Origin: Thermoplasmatales archaeon
GTDB taxonomy: Archaea > Thermoplasmatota > E2 > UBA202 > JdFR-43
Assembly (NCBI GenBank): GCA_014361195.1
Contig: JACIWA010000001.1
Coordinates: 186,001 to 250,000 of the forward strand
Direction of reading: 5' to 3'
DNA: 64,000 nucleotides
This document shows positions 23,473-32,651 of the stretch, one piece after another. The first letter of the stretch is position 1. Every line of letters starts with the position of its first letter. Under the pieces are notes generated by a model. The model did no database searches. It saw only the letters and a program-made list of their open reading frames with translations, and was not told the origin of the DNA. The position numbers and the translations under genes were made by a program.

Positions 23473-25113
23473 TTATAGCATTGGCATTTTTATTCCAAAC
23501 TTTTTTGCCATTTCTATTGCTTTTTCATAGCCAGCGTCCGCATGCCTTACGACTCCTAGGCCAGGGTCAGTTTTGAAAACTCTTTTTATCCTTTCATCAC
23601 TCTCCCTGCTCCCATCACATATCACAATCATTCCCGCATGAGTGGATAGGCCAATTCCTACACCCCCTCCATTATGTATTGCAACGCTATCCGCCCCCGC
23701 ACAGCAGTTGAGCAATGCATTAAGCAATGGCCAGTCCGCAATTGCATCGCTTCCATCCTTCATTTTTTCTGTTTCCCTATTAGGAGATGCAACGCTACCC
23801 GCATCAAGATGGTCGCGAGAAATTCCAATTGGACCAATTACTTCTTCCCTTACAAGCCTATTGATTTCGAGAGCAAACTTATCTCTTTCACCATATCCAA
23901 GCCAGCATACTCTTGCGGGCAGGCCTTCCCATGGGAGATTTTCCTCCGCTTTCCTAATCCAATTTTTTAATATTTCATTTTCTGGAAAAATTTTCATCAC
24001 AAGCTCATCAGTTATCAGTATATCATTTTCATTGCCAGTTAAAGAAATCCATCTGAATGGCCCTCTCCCCTCACAAAACATCGGACGAATATACTCAACA
24101 ACAAATCCAGGATAGCTAAAGGCATCTTTTAAACCCGCTTCATATGCCTGCCCTCTGAGATTATTTCCATAATCAAAAACAATCGAACCATTTTTCTTGA
24201 AGTCAAGCATTGCCTTGCAGTGCTCCGCCATTGATTTCATGGAAAGCTCTATGTATTTCTTCGGATTTTCCCTTCTCAATTCAAATGCCTCTTCTAAATT
24301 ACCCCCGTAATATCCTTTTGGAACATATCCATTCAAAGCATCATGTGCAGAAGTTTGATCAGTAACAACATCAGGCTTTATTCCCCGCCTAACAAGCTCA
24401 GGATGAACATCAGCACAATTGCCGAGTAATGCAACAGAAACAGCTTCTTTATCTTCCCTAGCACTCTTTACAATTTCAATCGCCTCATCAATATCATCTG
24501 TCTTAACATCGCAGTATCCCGCCTTTATTCTCCTTTCAATCCTCTTCTCATCGCACTCCACAACAAGAGCAACCCCTCCATTCATTTTTATTGCAAGAGG
24601 TTGCGCTCCCCCCATCCCGCCGAGCCCTCCAGTGAGGACAACCTTACCATTGAGAGAGCCATTGAAATGCTTTTTTGCACATGCTGAAAATGTTTCATAT
24701 GTTCCTTGAATTATTCCCTGTGTGCCTATGTAGCACCAGGAGCCAGCGGTCATTTGCCCGTACATTATCAGCCCGAGTTGCTCAAGCTCATAGAATTTTT
24801 CCCAGTTGCTCCATTTTGGCACAATATTTGAATTTGCTATAAGGACGAGTGGGCTTTCTTTCCTTGTTTCAAAAATTGCTACTGGCTTACCTGATTGAAT
24901 AAGCAATGTCTCATCTTCTTCAATTTCTTTTAAACTCTCAACAATTTTATGATAGCATTCCCAGTTCCTCGCTACTTTTCCAGAGCCACCATAAACAATT
25001 AGCTTATCTGGAATTTCAGCATTTTCAAGATTATTTTCAAGCATCCTCAGCAATCCTTCCTGCCTCCATCCCTTGCATCTCAAAATTTTTCCTCTTTTAG
25101 CTTTTATCTGCAT
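23473..25113 (-). CDS. hutU: Urocanate hydratase
   Basis: A 546-residue enzyme of histidine degradation that hydrates urocanate to imidazolone propionate using tightly bound NAD. Seen: [51 protein letters not shown] (dinucleotide-binding), [15 protein letters not shown], and the late [16 protein letters not shown] and [15 protein letters not shown] blocks. The ATG at 25113 (MQIKAKRGK) gives the normal length; a longer frame to 25233 crosses the divergent gene's promoter. No hutH, hutI or hutG lies in the window. The spacer to the divergent ttuA-like gene is only 40 bp and holds a palindromic TTATATAA. Confidence 0.95.
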   Translation of the reverse strand: MQIKAKRGKILRCKGWRQEGLLRMLENNLENAEIPDKLIVYGGSGKVARNWECYHKIVESLKEIEEDETLLIQSGKPVAIFETRKESPLVLIANSNIVPKWSNWEKFYELEQLGLIMYGQMTAGSWCYIGTQGIIQGTYETFSACAKKHFNGSLNGKVVLTGGLGGMGGAQPLAIKMNGGVALVVECDEKRIERRIKAGYCDVKTDDIDEAIEIVKSAREDKEAVSVALLGNCADVHPELVRRGIKPDVVTDQTSAHDALNGYVPKGYYGGNLEEAFELRRENPKKYIELSMKSMAEHCKAMLDFKKNGSIVFDYGNNLRGQAYEAGLKDAFSYPGFVVEYIRPMFCEGRGPFRWISLTGNENDILITDELVMKIFPENEILKNWIRKAEENLPWEGLPARVCWLGYGERDKFALEINRLVREEVIGPIGISRDHLDAGSVASPNRETEKMKDGSDAIADWPLLNALLNCCAGADSVAIHNGGGVGIGLSTHAGMIVICDGSRESDERIKRVFKTDPGLGVVRHADAGYEKAIEMAKKFGIKMPML

Positions 25114-25129
25114 AAAAATAAAAAAGAAA

Positions 25130-25137
25130 TTATATAA
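25130..25137. promoter_or_regulatory. Palindromic TATA element between hutU and the TtuA-like gene
   Basis: TTATATAA lies nearly midway between the two divergent starts (about 20 bases from each). Because it reads the same on both strands it could direct transcription both ways. The spacing is slightly short for leaderless starts, so this is tentative. Confidence 0.35.
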
Positions 25138-25153
25138 AAGCTTATTTACCTTC

Positions 25154-26068
25154 GTGAAATGCACAAAATGCAAAAATAAAGCAATAACATTCATAAGATA
25201 TAATGGCACATATCTATGTGAAGGGCATTTCATTGAATTTTTTGAAAGGAGGGTTAAAAAGGAAATAAGGAAGCAGGGTCTGCCAGAAGGAAGAATTGCG
25301 GTTGCTCTATCTGGAGGAAAGGATAGCAGTGTTGCATGCTATATTCTTTGGAAAATAATAGGGAAGCACAGGAAAAGGGAATTGCATGCAATAAGTGTTG
25401 ATGAAGGAATAAAAGGATATAGAGATAAAACATTAAAAATTGCAAAAAAATTATGCAATGAATTAAGCATACCTCATCACATCATCTCTTTTAAAGAAGA
25501 AATTGGATTTGATTTGGATGAAATAAGCAGAAGGAGAAATGAATTGGGGGAATGCACATATTGCGGTGTTTTCAGGAGATATTGCCTTAACAAAAAAGCA
25601 ATTGAAATAGATGCAAAAGCAATTGCAACTGGCCATAATTTAGATGATATATCTCAAACAATACTGATGAATTTTGTAAGAAATGATTTGGAAAGAATGG
25701 CAAGGATGGCTCCTCATAAAAAAGTCCAGCCTGGATATGTTCCAAGGATCATTCCTCTCATAGAAATTCCTGAAAAAGAAATAGCTTTATATGCATTTTT
25801 GAATGGAATTGAAATAAGCGAACACGAATGCCCCTACGCAATAAGAGCAATGCGAGCTAGATATCGCAACATAATAATGCAACTCGAGACAAATCACCCT
25901 GGCACAAGGCACAGCATATTGAAAAGCTACTATGAAATTGAGCCATTCCTTTCAGAAAAATATAAGCCAGCAAAACTTAAAAAATGCAAGATATGCTCAA
26001 TTCCCTCCTCACAGGAAATTTGCATGGTGTGCCAGCTAAAAGAGAAATTATTAAAAATTAAAAACTAA
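25154..26068 (+). CDS. TtuA/NcsA-type tRNA 2-thiouridine synthetase
   Basis: A 304-residue ATP-dependent thiolase of the TtcA/TtuA family that thiolates uridine in tRNA (position 54 in thermophiles or wobble U34). It has an N-terminal zinc finger (KCTKCKNKA with a later CEGHF), the PP-loop [13 protein letters not shown], the family motif [11 protein letters not shown] with its catalytic Cys, [11 protein letters not shown], and a C-terminal zinc finger [16 protein letters not shown]. The start is inferred as GTG at 25154 because it places the first zinc Cys at residue 3; the only upstream ATG (25073) lies inside hutU. Which tRNA position is modified cannot be decided. Confidence 0.87.
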   Translation: MKCTKCKNKAITFIRYNGTYLCEGHFIEFFERRVKKEIRKQGLPEGRIAVALSGGKDSSVACYILWKIIGKHRKRELHAISVDEGIKGYRDKTLKIAKKLCNELSIPHHIISFKEEIGFDLDEISRRRNELGECTYCGVFRRYCLNKKAIEIDAKAIATGHNLDDISQTILMNFVRNDLERMARMAPHKKVQPGYVPRIIPLIEIPEKEIALYAFLNGIEISEHECPYAIRAMRARYRNIIMQLETNHPGTRHSILKSYYEIEPFLSEKYKPAKLKKCKICSIPSSQEICMVCQLKEKLLKIKN

Positions 26069-26075
26069 ATAAAAT

Positions 26076-29000
26076 TTAAAGAAAAAGGGAAGAGGGTTTA
26101 GGATTTATTATGGTTACGCTTATTCTATCTTCCGCTGTCTGGCCACTGCTATCATATGCAATCACTTTTATCTCATGCATTCCTATTGCTCTTTCATCCC
26201 ATGTCCATGAATATGGTGCACTTGTATCTGTGGATTTAAGAACATTATCAATATAGAATTCTACTTTTGCAACGCCTATAGTTGAGCTTGCAGTTGCTTC
26301 AATTGTTATTCCTCCTATTATTACTGGCATTGGCAATGGAATTATTTCTCTATCAAAGATATACAATGCATTTCTTGGTTTAACTATGCTCACTGTTGGT
26401 GGGGTTGGTGCTGTTATTGTGAATGTTCCATCACTTGTATCACTTGCCTTATTTCCAGCAATATCTTTTGCAATTATTTTAATCATGTAGTTGCTTCCAT
26501 ATGGTAAGCCAGCGGTATTCCAATTGTATGAACCAGTATTTGGAATATTGCTTGCTATTAAATTCCAGGTTAAGCCTGCATCAGCGCTATATAGCAAATC
26601 AATGCTTGCAACTCCTATATTATCGCTTGCTGTCCATCTTATTGTTATTGTTCCTCCTAATACCTCGCCACCATTTGGATATATTACTTTAACTGTTGGC
26701 GCTGTTTTATCTATCTTAAAGACAGTTATCTTTGCTGGTGTTTCAACTATTCCAGAATTGCTTATTGAATAATATTCTATTGTATGTGTTCCCTCTGATG
26801 TAAATGTAAATGGTCCAACATAATTCTGCCATGCTCCTCCATCAATGCGATAATATGTTTCTTTAACTCCGCATATGTAAGCAACGCCTACCAGGTTAAT
26901 CTGCACATTGCTTACATACCATCCATTTTCACCCATTATTCCATCTATTGTGCAAGTTGTTATTGGCATTGAATATGCAATTCCAAAGCTGCAGGATTTA
27001 ACTGGCTCCTCATTTCCAGGAATATCAACTGAATAGTATTCAACTGTGTAAAGCCCTTCTGTTGAAACATGTATTAAACCAGTATAAATTTGCCATTCTC
27101 CTCCATTTATTCTATATCTTGTATATGCAACTCCTTGTGGATCTGTTGCATACAGATAAATTGTAACTGGTCCAATATACCATCCATTTGTTCCAAGTGG
27201 TCCAAGGCATGAGCAAGTTGTTACTGGTGGCTCATTGTTAAACGCACAAATTGTATCCGGAATTGCTGGTGCATCTTCATAGTTTCCTAAATTATCCTTA
27301 GCTCTTGTATAGAATTGATAATATCCATTGCCTGCTGGGAAGTTAAACACCCATTGCCATGGTGGAATATTATCTGTTCCAAATAATGTCCATGCTCCCC
27401 ATGTTGAATTATCCTCAGAATAGCGATACCAGAGCTCAACACTTCCTACACCGCATCCATCATCGCTTGCGGTGGCGGTAATTGTTAAGATCGTTGTCTG
27501 CCAGTATGGTGAAATTGGATTTGCATTGCTTGTTGGCTTTGTATCATCAACATTAACAACTTTTGATTTTTCTGTTTCAATGTTTCCTAAATTATCAATG
27601 CTATAGTAATAAATTGTATGTTCTCCTTCTCCTGTAATTGTAAATGGCTCAACATATTCTGTCCAATCCCCATCATCAATCTTGTAATATGTTATATATA
27701 CTCCACTTCCTTCATCTGTTGCAGATAAAGTTATTGGAGTAGATGAAGTTATCCAATAATCCTCGTAGGAAGGTTCTCCAATTGTTAATGTTGTTTCTGG
27801 TGGAGTATCATCAACATTAACAACTTTTGATTTTTCTGTTTCAATGTTTCCTAAATTATCAATGCTATAGTAATAAATTGTATGTTCTCCTTCTCCTGTA
27901 ATTGTAAATGGCTCAACATATTCTGTCCAATCCCCATCATCAATCTTGTAATATGTTATATATACTCCACTTCCTTCATCTGTTGCAGATAAAGTTATTG
28001 GAGTAGATGAAGTTATCCAATAATCCTCGTAGGAAGGTTCTCCAATTGTTAATGTTGTTTCTGGTGGAGTATCATCAACATAAACAACTATTGATTTTTC
28101 TGTTTCAGTGTTTCCTAAATTATCAATGCTATAGTAATAAATTGTATGCATTCCTTCTGTTGTAATTGTAAATGGCTCAACATATTCTGTCCAATCCCCA
28201 TCATCAATCTTGTAATATGTTATATATACTCCACTTCCTTCATCTGTTGCAGATAAAGTTATTGGAGTAGATGAAGTTATCCAATAATCCTCGTAGGAAG
28301 GTTCTCCAATTGTTAATGTTGTTTCTGGTGGAGTATCATCAACATTAACAACTTTTGATTTTTCTTCTTCTTCACATCCTGACTTATCTATGCTGTAATA
28401 ATAAATTGTATGTTCTCCTTCTTCTGTAATTGTAAATGGAGTGGTATATTCTTGCCATGAGCCAGTATCAATCCTGTAATATGTCTTATCTACTCCACTT
28501 CCTTCATCTGTTGCAGATAAAGTTATTTGAGTAGATGAAGTTATCCAATAATCCTCGTAGGAAGGTTCTCCAATTGTTAATGTTGTTTCTGGTGGAATGC
28601 TTCCGGTGGGTGTTTCCCACCATGGATAGAAATCAACATTATCACTTACATTATCTCCTTGCCCATCTGGATTTAAAGTTGGATGATATGGTCCAGTTGC
28701 ATGGCCCCAGTAATTGTAGGTTGCATCGACCTCTACAGCTCCGACCTGCTTTAGGCCATAGGTGTTGCCCGATATGCTGTTGTAATTGGCTACCACGACA
28801 CTCGTGTCATTAGTGAGATAACCGACATGTATGCCATAGTAGTTACCGGTGAGTGTGTTGCCCGTTATGGTGGCTTCTGTGCCAGGCTCATAGTAGTCGG
28901 TCACGAGAATGCCCGCGGACTTGGAACCGTCTGAGGCTACGCCCTTGCAATTCGTGATGGTGTTGCCGGTGATAGTAGCCTTGGCACCCCCACCAATTTC

Positions 29001-30584
29001 AATGCCGTAGTCCAGCCAGTCGCCCTCGCCCTTGCCGATGTAGGTGTTTCCAGTAAACTCTGCATTGGTAACACCGCTACCAAACGCCATTATCCCAATG
29101 CGTTGGATATTGGTAAGGGTATTGTTGCTTACCACCATGTTGTAATTGCCCATGACCACTATACCCCAACCGACATATTGCGAGTAGCCGATATTCTTGA
29201 TGATGTTGTTATGAATGGTGCCGCTGCCCTTGGAACGGATAGCCTGACTAACATTCTTGCCTTCTCCATCCAGGGTCACATTGCTCAGGTTGAATTCCTT
29301 TCCATCCTGTACCAGGAACCATCCACGGGCGTCACCGGTTCCACCGGTATCCTGTGCCGGCTTGATAATAGTGGTTTCCTTGTTTTCACCAATGATGGTC
29401 AGGTTCTTGCTGATAACGATCTGCCCCACTTCTACGTAAGTCCCCGCCGACACATAGATGGTGTCGCCTGCGCTGGCGAAGTCAATGGCAGGCTGGATGG
29501 CTTCAAAGTGGTTGTTGGACAGATCCCAACCTACTGGTTTGTACATCCAGATGTTGCAGTCACCACGCTCTGTCCCATTCTTCATCGAGGTGAAGAACAG
29601 CACCATACTCGATGGCGTTACCGCCTCGGGATAAAAGTCCCACCACTTGTTTGAGCCATAGCTTCCTGCAGTAACATATACAGGATCGGACCAGCTAGAT
29701 AGATCCGTCGAGGAAATAGTCATCAACCATTGGTGATCCTGCGCAAGAATGTAGGGAGCAAAGAACAGCCGCCAGGTTTCGCCATCTTTTACCAAGACTG
29801 GATCGTAGTCATCATTGGGTGTATCAATGACCAGTGTGCTCGACCACGTCTGACCATCCGACGAGGTTGCCAGGTAAATGCTCAGCGGCGGCCCGGCGCC
29901 GTACACCACGCGGAAAGTGCCATCTGCCTCCTGTAAAGCCCGTGGCGTGTAGGTATAGTCCAACGGATCGCCCACCAGCACTGGCAATGACCAACTAACC
30001 CCGTCATAGTAGCGCGCATGGATTCCTTTGTTGCTGTAGTCCATGTAAAAGACCCAGATCTTGCCATCGTTATCTACCAAAGCATCCATGTGGTTGTCAA
30101 TGGTGGTACCCGTGAAGGCCGCCGTTGGGCCCTCCCAGGTGAGACCATTGTCCTCGGAGATGAAATAGTAGATACCTACCCCGTTCGCCGCATAGAAAAC
30201 CCAGATTTTGCCACTGCTGTCCTGCAAGGCAGCAGGGGTGAACGCACCATGTGAACCCAGCGCTCCATCTGGAATCGAAGGCAAGCATCCCTCGCTCCAG
30301 GTCGTCCCGTTGTCGGTGGATTTGACGTAGCAGATGTCATATTTGTCCGTGTCCGGATCGGAAGGCGCGGGAGAAGTTCTGCCTCTGGCAAAGAACACCC
30401 ACCACGTCCCATCCGCGGCCTTTAAGAAGCTCGGGTTGCGGTCATGGTAGGCACTGGTGGTAAGCTGGGCAGCCTGGCTCACCTCAATGGTGTTGCCAGT
30501 GTCTGCTCTTGCTTCTTTTACACAGCTCAAAGCTATCACTAACCCAACCAAAATCAGCCCATATATTACATATTTTCTTTTCAT
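26076..30584 (-). CDS. Giant chimeric surface protein: Asp-box propeller, beta-helix, OmpL47-like and Ig-like domains
   Basis: A 1502-residue exported protein. Order: signal peptide (residues 1-27, YVIYGLILVGLVIALSCV); Asp-box propeller with STDNGTTWSEG, SEDNGLTWEG and SSDGQTWSS (about 30-350); a right-handed parallel beta-helix (about 355-640) with repeated ITGNT/VSNNT turns and NYWGHATGP; four near-identical 88-residue OmpL47-type repeats (about 660-1010), two or three diverged ones; then Ig/Big-like domains and a C-terminal domain NALYIFDREIIPLP-VEFYID shared with the protein at 42024-43448. A GGAGG site precedes the ATG. The DNA for residues about 28-628 is clearly GC-richer than the rest, indicating that this part was acquired. 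Likely an adhesin or glycan-binding surface protein. Confidence 0.82.
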   Translation of the reverse strand: MKRKYVIYGLILVGLVIALSCVKEARADTGNTIEVSQAAQLTTSAYHDRNPSFLKAADGTWWVFFARGRTSPAPSDPDTDKYDICYVKSTDNGTTWSEGCLPSIPDGALGSHGAFTPAALQDSSGKIWVFYAANGVGIYYFISEDNGLTWEGPTAAFTGTTIDNHMDALVDNDGKIWVFYMDYSNKGIHARYYDGVSWSLPVLVGDPLDYTYTPRALQEADGTFRVVYGAGPPLSIYLATSSDGQTWSSTLVIDTPNDDYDPVLVKDGETWRLFFAPYILAQDHQWLMTISSTDLSSWSDPVYVTAGSYGSNKWWDFYPEAVTPSSMVLFFTSMKNGTERGDCNIWMYKPVGWDLSNNHFEAIQPAIDFASAGDTIYVSAGTYVEVGQIVISKNLTIIGENKETTIIKPAQDTGGTGDARGWFLVQDGKEFNLSNVTLDGEGKNVSQAIRSKGSGTIHNNIIKNIGYSQYVGWGIVVMGNYNMVVSNNTLTNIQRIGIMAFGSGVTNAEFTGNTYIGKGEGDWLDYGIEIGGGAKATITGNTITNCKGVASDGSKSAGILVTDYYEPGTEATITGNTLTGNYYGIHVGYLTNDTSVVVANYNSISGNTYGLKQVGAVEVDATYNYWGHATGPYHPTLNPDGQGDNVSDNVDFYPWWETPTGSIPPETTLTIGEPSYEDYWITSSTQITLSATDEGSGVDKTYYRIDTGSWQEYTTPFTITEEGEHTIYYYSIDKSGCEEEEKSKVVNVDDTPPETTLTIGEPSYEDYWITSSTPITLSATDEGSGVYITYYKIDDGDWTEYVEPFTITTEGMHTIYYYSIDNLGNTETEKSIVVYVDDTPPETTLTIGEPSYEDYWITSSTPITLSATDEGSGVYITYYKIDDGDWTEYVEPFTITGEGEHTIYYYSIDNLGNIETEKSKVVNVDDTPPETTLTIGEPSYEDYWITSSTPITLSATDEGSGVYITYYKIDDGDWTEYVEPFTITGEGEHTIYYYSIDNLGNIETEKSKVVNVDDTKPTSNANPISPYWQTTILTITATASDDGCGVGSVELWYRYSEDNSTWGAWTLFGTDNIPPWQWVFNFPAGNGYYQFYTRAKDNLGNYEDAPAIPDTICAFNNEPPVTTCSCLGPLGTNGWYIGPVTIYLYATDPQGVAYTRYRINGGEWQIYTGLIHVSTEGLYTVEYYSVDIPGNEEPVKSCSFGIAYSMPITTCTIDGIMGENGWYVSNVQINLVGVAYICGVKETYYRIDGGAWQNYVGPFTFTSEGTHTIEYYSISNSGIVETPAKITVFKIDKTAPTVKVIYPNGGEVLGGTITIRWTASDNIGVASIDLLYSADAGLTWNLIASNIPNTGSYNWNTAGLPYGSNYMIKIIAKDIAGNKASDTSDGTFTITAPTPPTVSIVKPRNALYIFDREIIPLPMPVIIGGITIEATASSTIGVAKVEFYIDNVLKSTDTSAPYSWTWDERAIGMHEIKVIAYDSSGQTAEDRISVTIINPKPSSLFL
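27540..28597 (-). repeat. Four 264-bp tandem repeats encoding OmpL47-like units
   Basis: The marker AGGTTCTCCAATTG recurs at 27771, 28035, 28299 and 28563, exactly 264 bases (88 codons) apart. Units two and three are almost identical at DNA level; the outermost unit near 28350-28560 has diverged most. Each unit reads PPETTLTIGEPSYEDYW at the start and ends near VVNVDDT. Confidence 0.92.
28700..30520 (-). other. GC-rich segment of foreign composition inside the giant surface-protein gene
   Basis: Hand counts of 60-base rows: 34/60 GC at 29941-30000 and 30/60 at 30061-30120, against 18/60 at 27601-27660 in the same gene. The shift occurs near 28690-28700 (the NYWG motif) and near the end of the signal peptide. 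It covers the Asp-box propeller and beta-helix but neither the signal peptide nor the OmpL47-like repeats. Boundaries are approximate. Confidence 0.7.
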
Positions 30585-30721
30585 TTTTTCTGCCTCCTTT
30601 TGATAAAGATCAATATTTTAGAGATATATAAAGACAGCGATGAAAAGACCTTATTTAAATTTTCTATTTTCGAGCAATTTCAAAAATAAAAAGTTTTTAA
30701 ACTTTTATCGCATTAAAATGG

Positions 30722-31009
30722 ATGATTATTGCGGAATTTGCAATATTTCCAACATCTGAAGGTATATCAGTGAGCAAATATGTTAAAAGAGCAATAGAGG
30801 AGATAGAAAAAAGAGGACTTAAGCATGAAACTGGAGCAATGGCAACAACAATAGAAGCAAAAAATATTGATGAAATTTTTGAAGTAGTAAAGAGATCTTA
30901 TGAAGCAATTGTTGAAATGGGAGCAAGAAGAATACACATAGATTTGAGAATCGACCATCGCCTTGATAAGGATGCAACAATTGAATCAAAGAAAAGGGCG
31001 ATAAAATGA
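30722..31009 (+). CDS. MTH1187 family (YkoF-like thiamine-binding) protein
   Basis: A 95-residue ferredoxin-like fold protein of the MTH1187/YqgV family. Seen: IIAEFAIFPTSEGISVSKYV, KHETGAMATTIEA (ligand-contact region) and GARRIHIDLRIDHRLDK. Family members bind thiamine or related small molecules as tetramers; the cellular role is uncertain. The stop overlaps the start of rfcS (ATGA), so it opens an operon with rfcS and nth. Confidence 0.88.
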   Translation: MIIAEFAIFPTSEGISVSKYVKRAIEEIEKRGLKHETGAMATTIEAKNIDEIFEVVKRSYEAIVEMGARRIHIDLRIDHRLDKDATIESKKRAIK

Positions 31010-31956
31010 TATGGACGGAGAAATACAGACCAAACAGGCTCGATGAAATAGTCGGGCAGGAAAATATAGTAAAGAGCTTGAAAGCATATGTAGCAAGCGG
31101 TAGCATACCCCATTTGCTTTTTGCTGGGCCTGCGGGAACAGGGAAAACAACCTGTGCAATTGCAATTGCCAGGGAATTATATGGTGAGAGATGGAGAGAA
31201 AATTTTGCGGAGCTGAATGCAAGCGATGAGCGTGGTTTGGAAGTTGTAAGAAGCAGAATAAAAAATTTTGCAAGAACAGCTCCAATAAGCAATGCCCCCT
31301 TCAAAATAATTTTCCTGGATGAGGCAGATGCTCTCACTCCTGATGCACAAGCTGCGTTGAGGAGAATAATGGAAAGATATACCGCTACTTGTAGATTTAT
31401 TCTCTCCTGCAATTATAGCAGTAAAATTATAGAGCCAATTCAGTCAAGGTGTGTTGTTTTCAGATTCTCTACTATAAAAGGAGAGGATATGGAAAAATAT
31501 ATAAGGAAAATAGCGGAAAAAGAAGGTATTGAAATTGAGCCAGATGGAATGGCATCCCTTATATATGTTGCAAATGGAGATATGAGAAAGGCAATAAATA
31601 TATTGCAGGTTGCTTCAAATGTATCAAAAGAGATAAATTCAGATATAATATACAGGGTTACATCTGTTCTTAGGCCGGAAAGTGCTCGCGAGTTATTGGA
31701 AATTGCTCTCATTAAAAAAGATTTTTTGATGGCAAGAGAAAAGCTAGATAAGATGTTTATGGAAGATGGATTATCTGGTGAAGATATAGTAAAAGGACTT
31801 CATTCCGCAATATTTGATCTTCCAATAAATGAAAGGCTTAAAGCAGAGCTGATTGATAGAATTGGAGAAGTGGAATTCAGGATTGTTGAAGGAAGTAATG
31901 AAAGAATTCAGCTAGAAGCATTTATTGCATACCTTGTTTCAATTGTGAGAAAATGA
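31006..31956 (+). CDS. rfcS: Replication factor C small subunit
   Basis: A 316-residue AAA+ clamp-loader subunit that loads PCNA onto primed DNA. It opens WTEKYRPNRLDEIVGQE (RFC box II), Walker A is FAGPAGTGKTTCA, Walker B FLDEADALT, sensor 1 LSCNYSS and the arginine-finger SRC motif QSRCVVF. Collar domain at the C-terminus. It pairs with the large subunit encoded at 55658-56971. It overlaps nth by four bases downstream, coupling replication and base-excision repair genes in one operon. Confidence 0.96.
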   Translation: MIWTEKYRPNRLDEIVGQENIVKSLKAYVASGSIPHLLFAGPAGTGKTTCAIAIARELYGERWRENFAELNASDERGLEVVRSRIKNFARTAPISNAPFKIIFLDEADALTPDAQAALRRIMERYTATCRFILSCNYSSKIIEPIQSRCVVFRFSTIKGEDMEKYIRKIAEKEGIEIEPDGMASLIYVANGDMRKAINILQVASNVSKEINSDIIYRVTSVLRPESARELLEIALIKKDFLMAREKLDKMFMEDGLSGEDIVKGLHSAIFDLPINERLKAELIDRIGEVEFRIVEGSNERIQLEAFIAYLVSIVRK

Positions 31957-32621
31957 AGCTAACAGATGAAATTTTAGAAGAGTTAAAGAAATACAAAAAG
32001 TATTGGTGGAAAGATGACATAAATTTTGAGGAAATAAAAAAAGATCCTTATAAGCTCCTCATCTTTACAATTCTTTCTCAGAACACTTCTTCAGAAAATA
32101 CAAGAAGAGCATTCATAAGTTTAAGTAAAAAATTTGATTTAATGCCAAGCATATTAGCAAATGCAAGCAAAAATGAGATTGCATCCGCACTAAAGCGAGG
32201 GGGCCTCCACAGGGTGAAGGCGGGCAGAATTAAAGAAGCATCTCGCTACATATGCGAGAAATGGAATGGAGTGATGGACTGGGTTTATAATTTGCCAAAG
32301 GAAAAACTAAGGGAGGAGCTCTTAAAAATACCTGGAGTAGGAGAAAAAACAGCGGATGTTATAGTCTCTTCAATATATGGGTATGAAAATGCATTTGTTG
32401 TAGATACTCATATGAGAAGGATTGCAATAAGATTGGGGCTTGCTGATGAAAGCTCTAGCTATAAAGAGATACAGGAGAAATTGAAGAATATTTTTCCTTG
32501 GGAAAAAATTGAAAATAAAGAAGAAGTTGCTGCTCTTTTCTGGCTTATGGCAAAATATACATGCAATGCAAAAAAGCCAAAATGCAATGAATGCCCTCTT
32601 GCAAAATTTTGCAAGCGTTAA
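31953..32621 (+). CDS. nth: Endonuclease III (DNA glycosylase/AP lyase)
   Basis: A 222-residue HhH-GPD glycosylase that removes oxidised pyrimidines. Hairpin motif LLKIPGVGEKTADVIVS contains the catalytic Lys132 and VVDTHMRRIAIRLG the catalytic Asp151. The C-terminal iron-sulfur cluster loop has Cys204, Cys211, Cys214 and Cys220 in the canonical C-x6-C-x2-C-x5-C spacing. It is the last gene of the MTH1187-rfcS-nth operon. Confidence 0.95.
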   Translation: MKLTDEILEELKKYKKYWWKDDINFEEIKKDPYKLLIFTILSQNTSSENTRRAFISLSKKFDLMPSILANASKNEIASALKRGGLHRVKAGRIKEASRYICEKWNGVMDWVYNLPKEKLREELLKIPGVGEKTADVIVSSIYGYENAFVVDTHMRRIAIRLGLADESSSYKEIQEKLKNIFPWEKIENKEEVAALFWLMAKYTCNAKKPKCNECPLAKFCKR

Positions 32622-32651
32622 TTTTTAATATCCTTTATCCATTCATTAGAC

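Noticed and set aside
27540-28597. Regular repeats as a CRISPR array
   Set aside because: The period is 264 bp with no unique spacers, and the repeats stay in frame within a protein.
29103-29654. Long plus-strand open frame (183 codons) opposite the giant surface protein
   Set aside because: It is antisense in the GC-rich segment, where stops are rarer. Its translation shows no domain, while the minus strand gives clear Asp-box and beta-helix motifs.
30819-31412. 197-codon minus-strand frame opposite rfcS
   Set aside because: Shadow of the rfcS coding sequence; no family features and no promoter.
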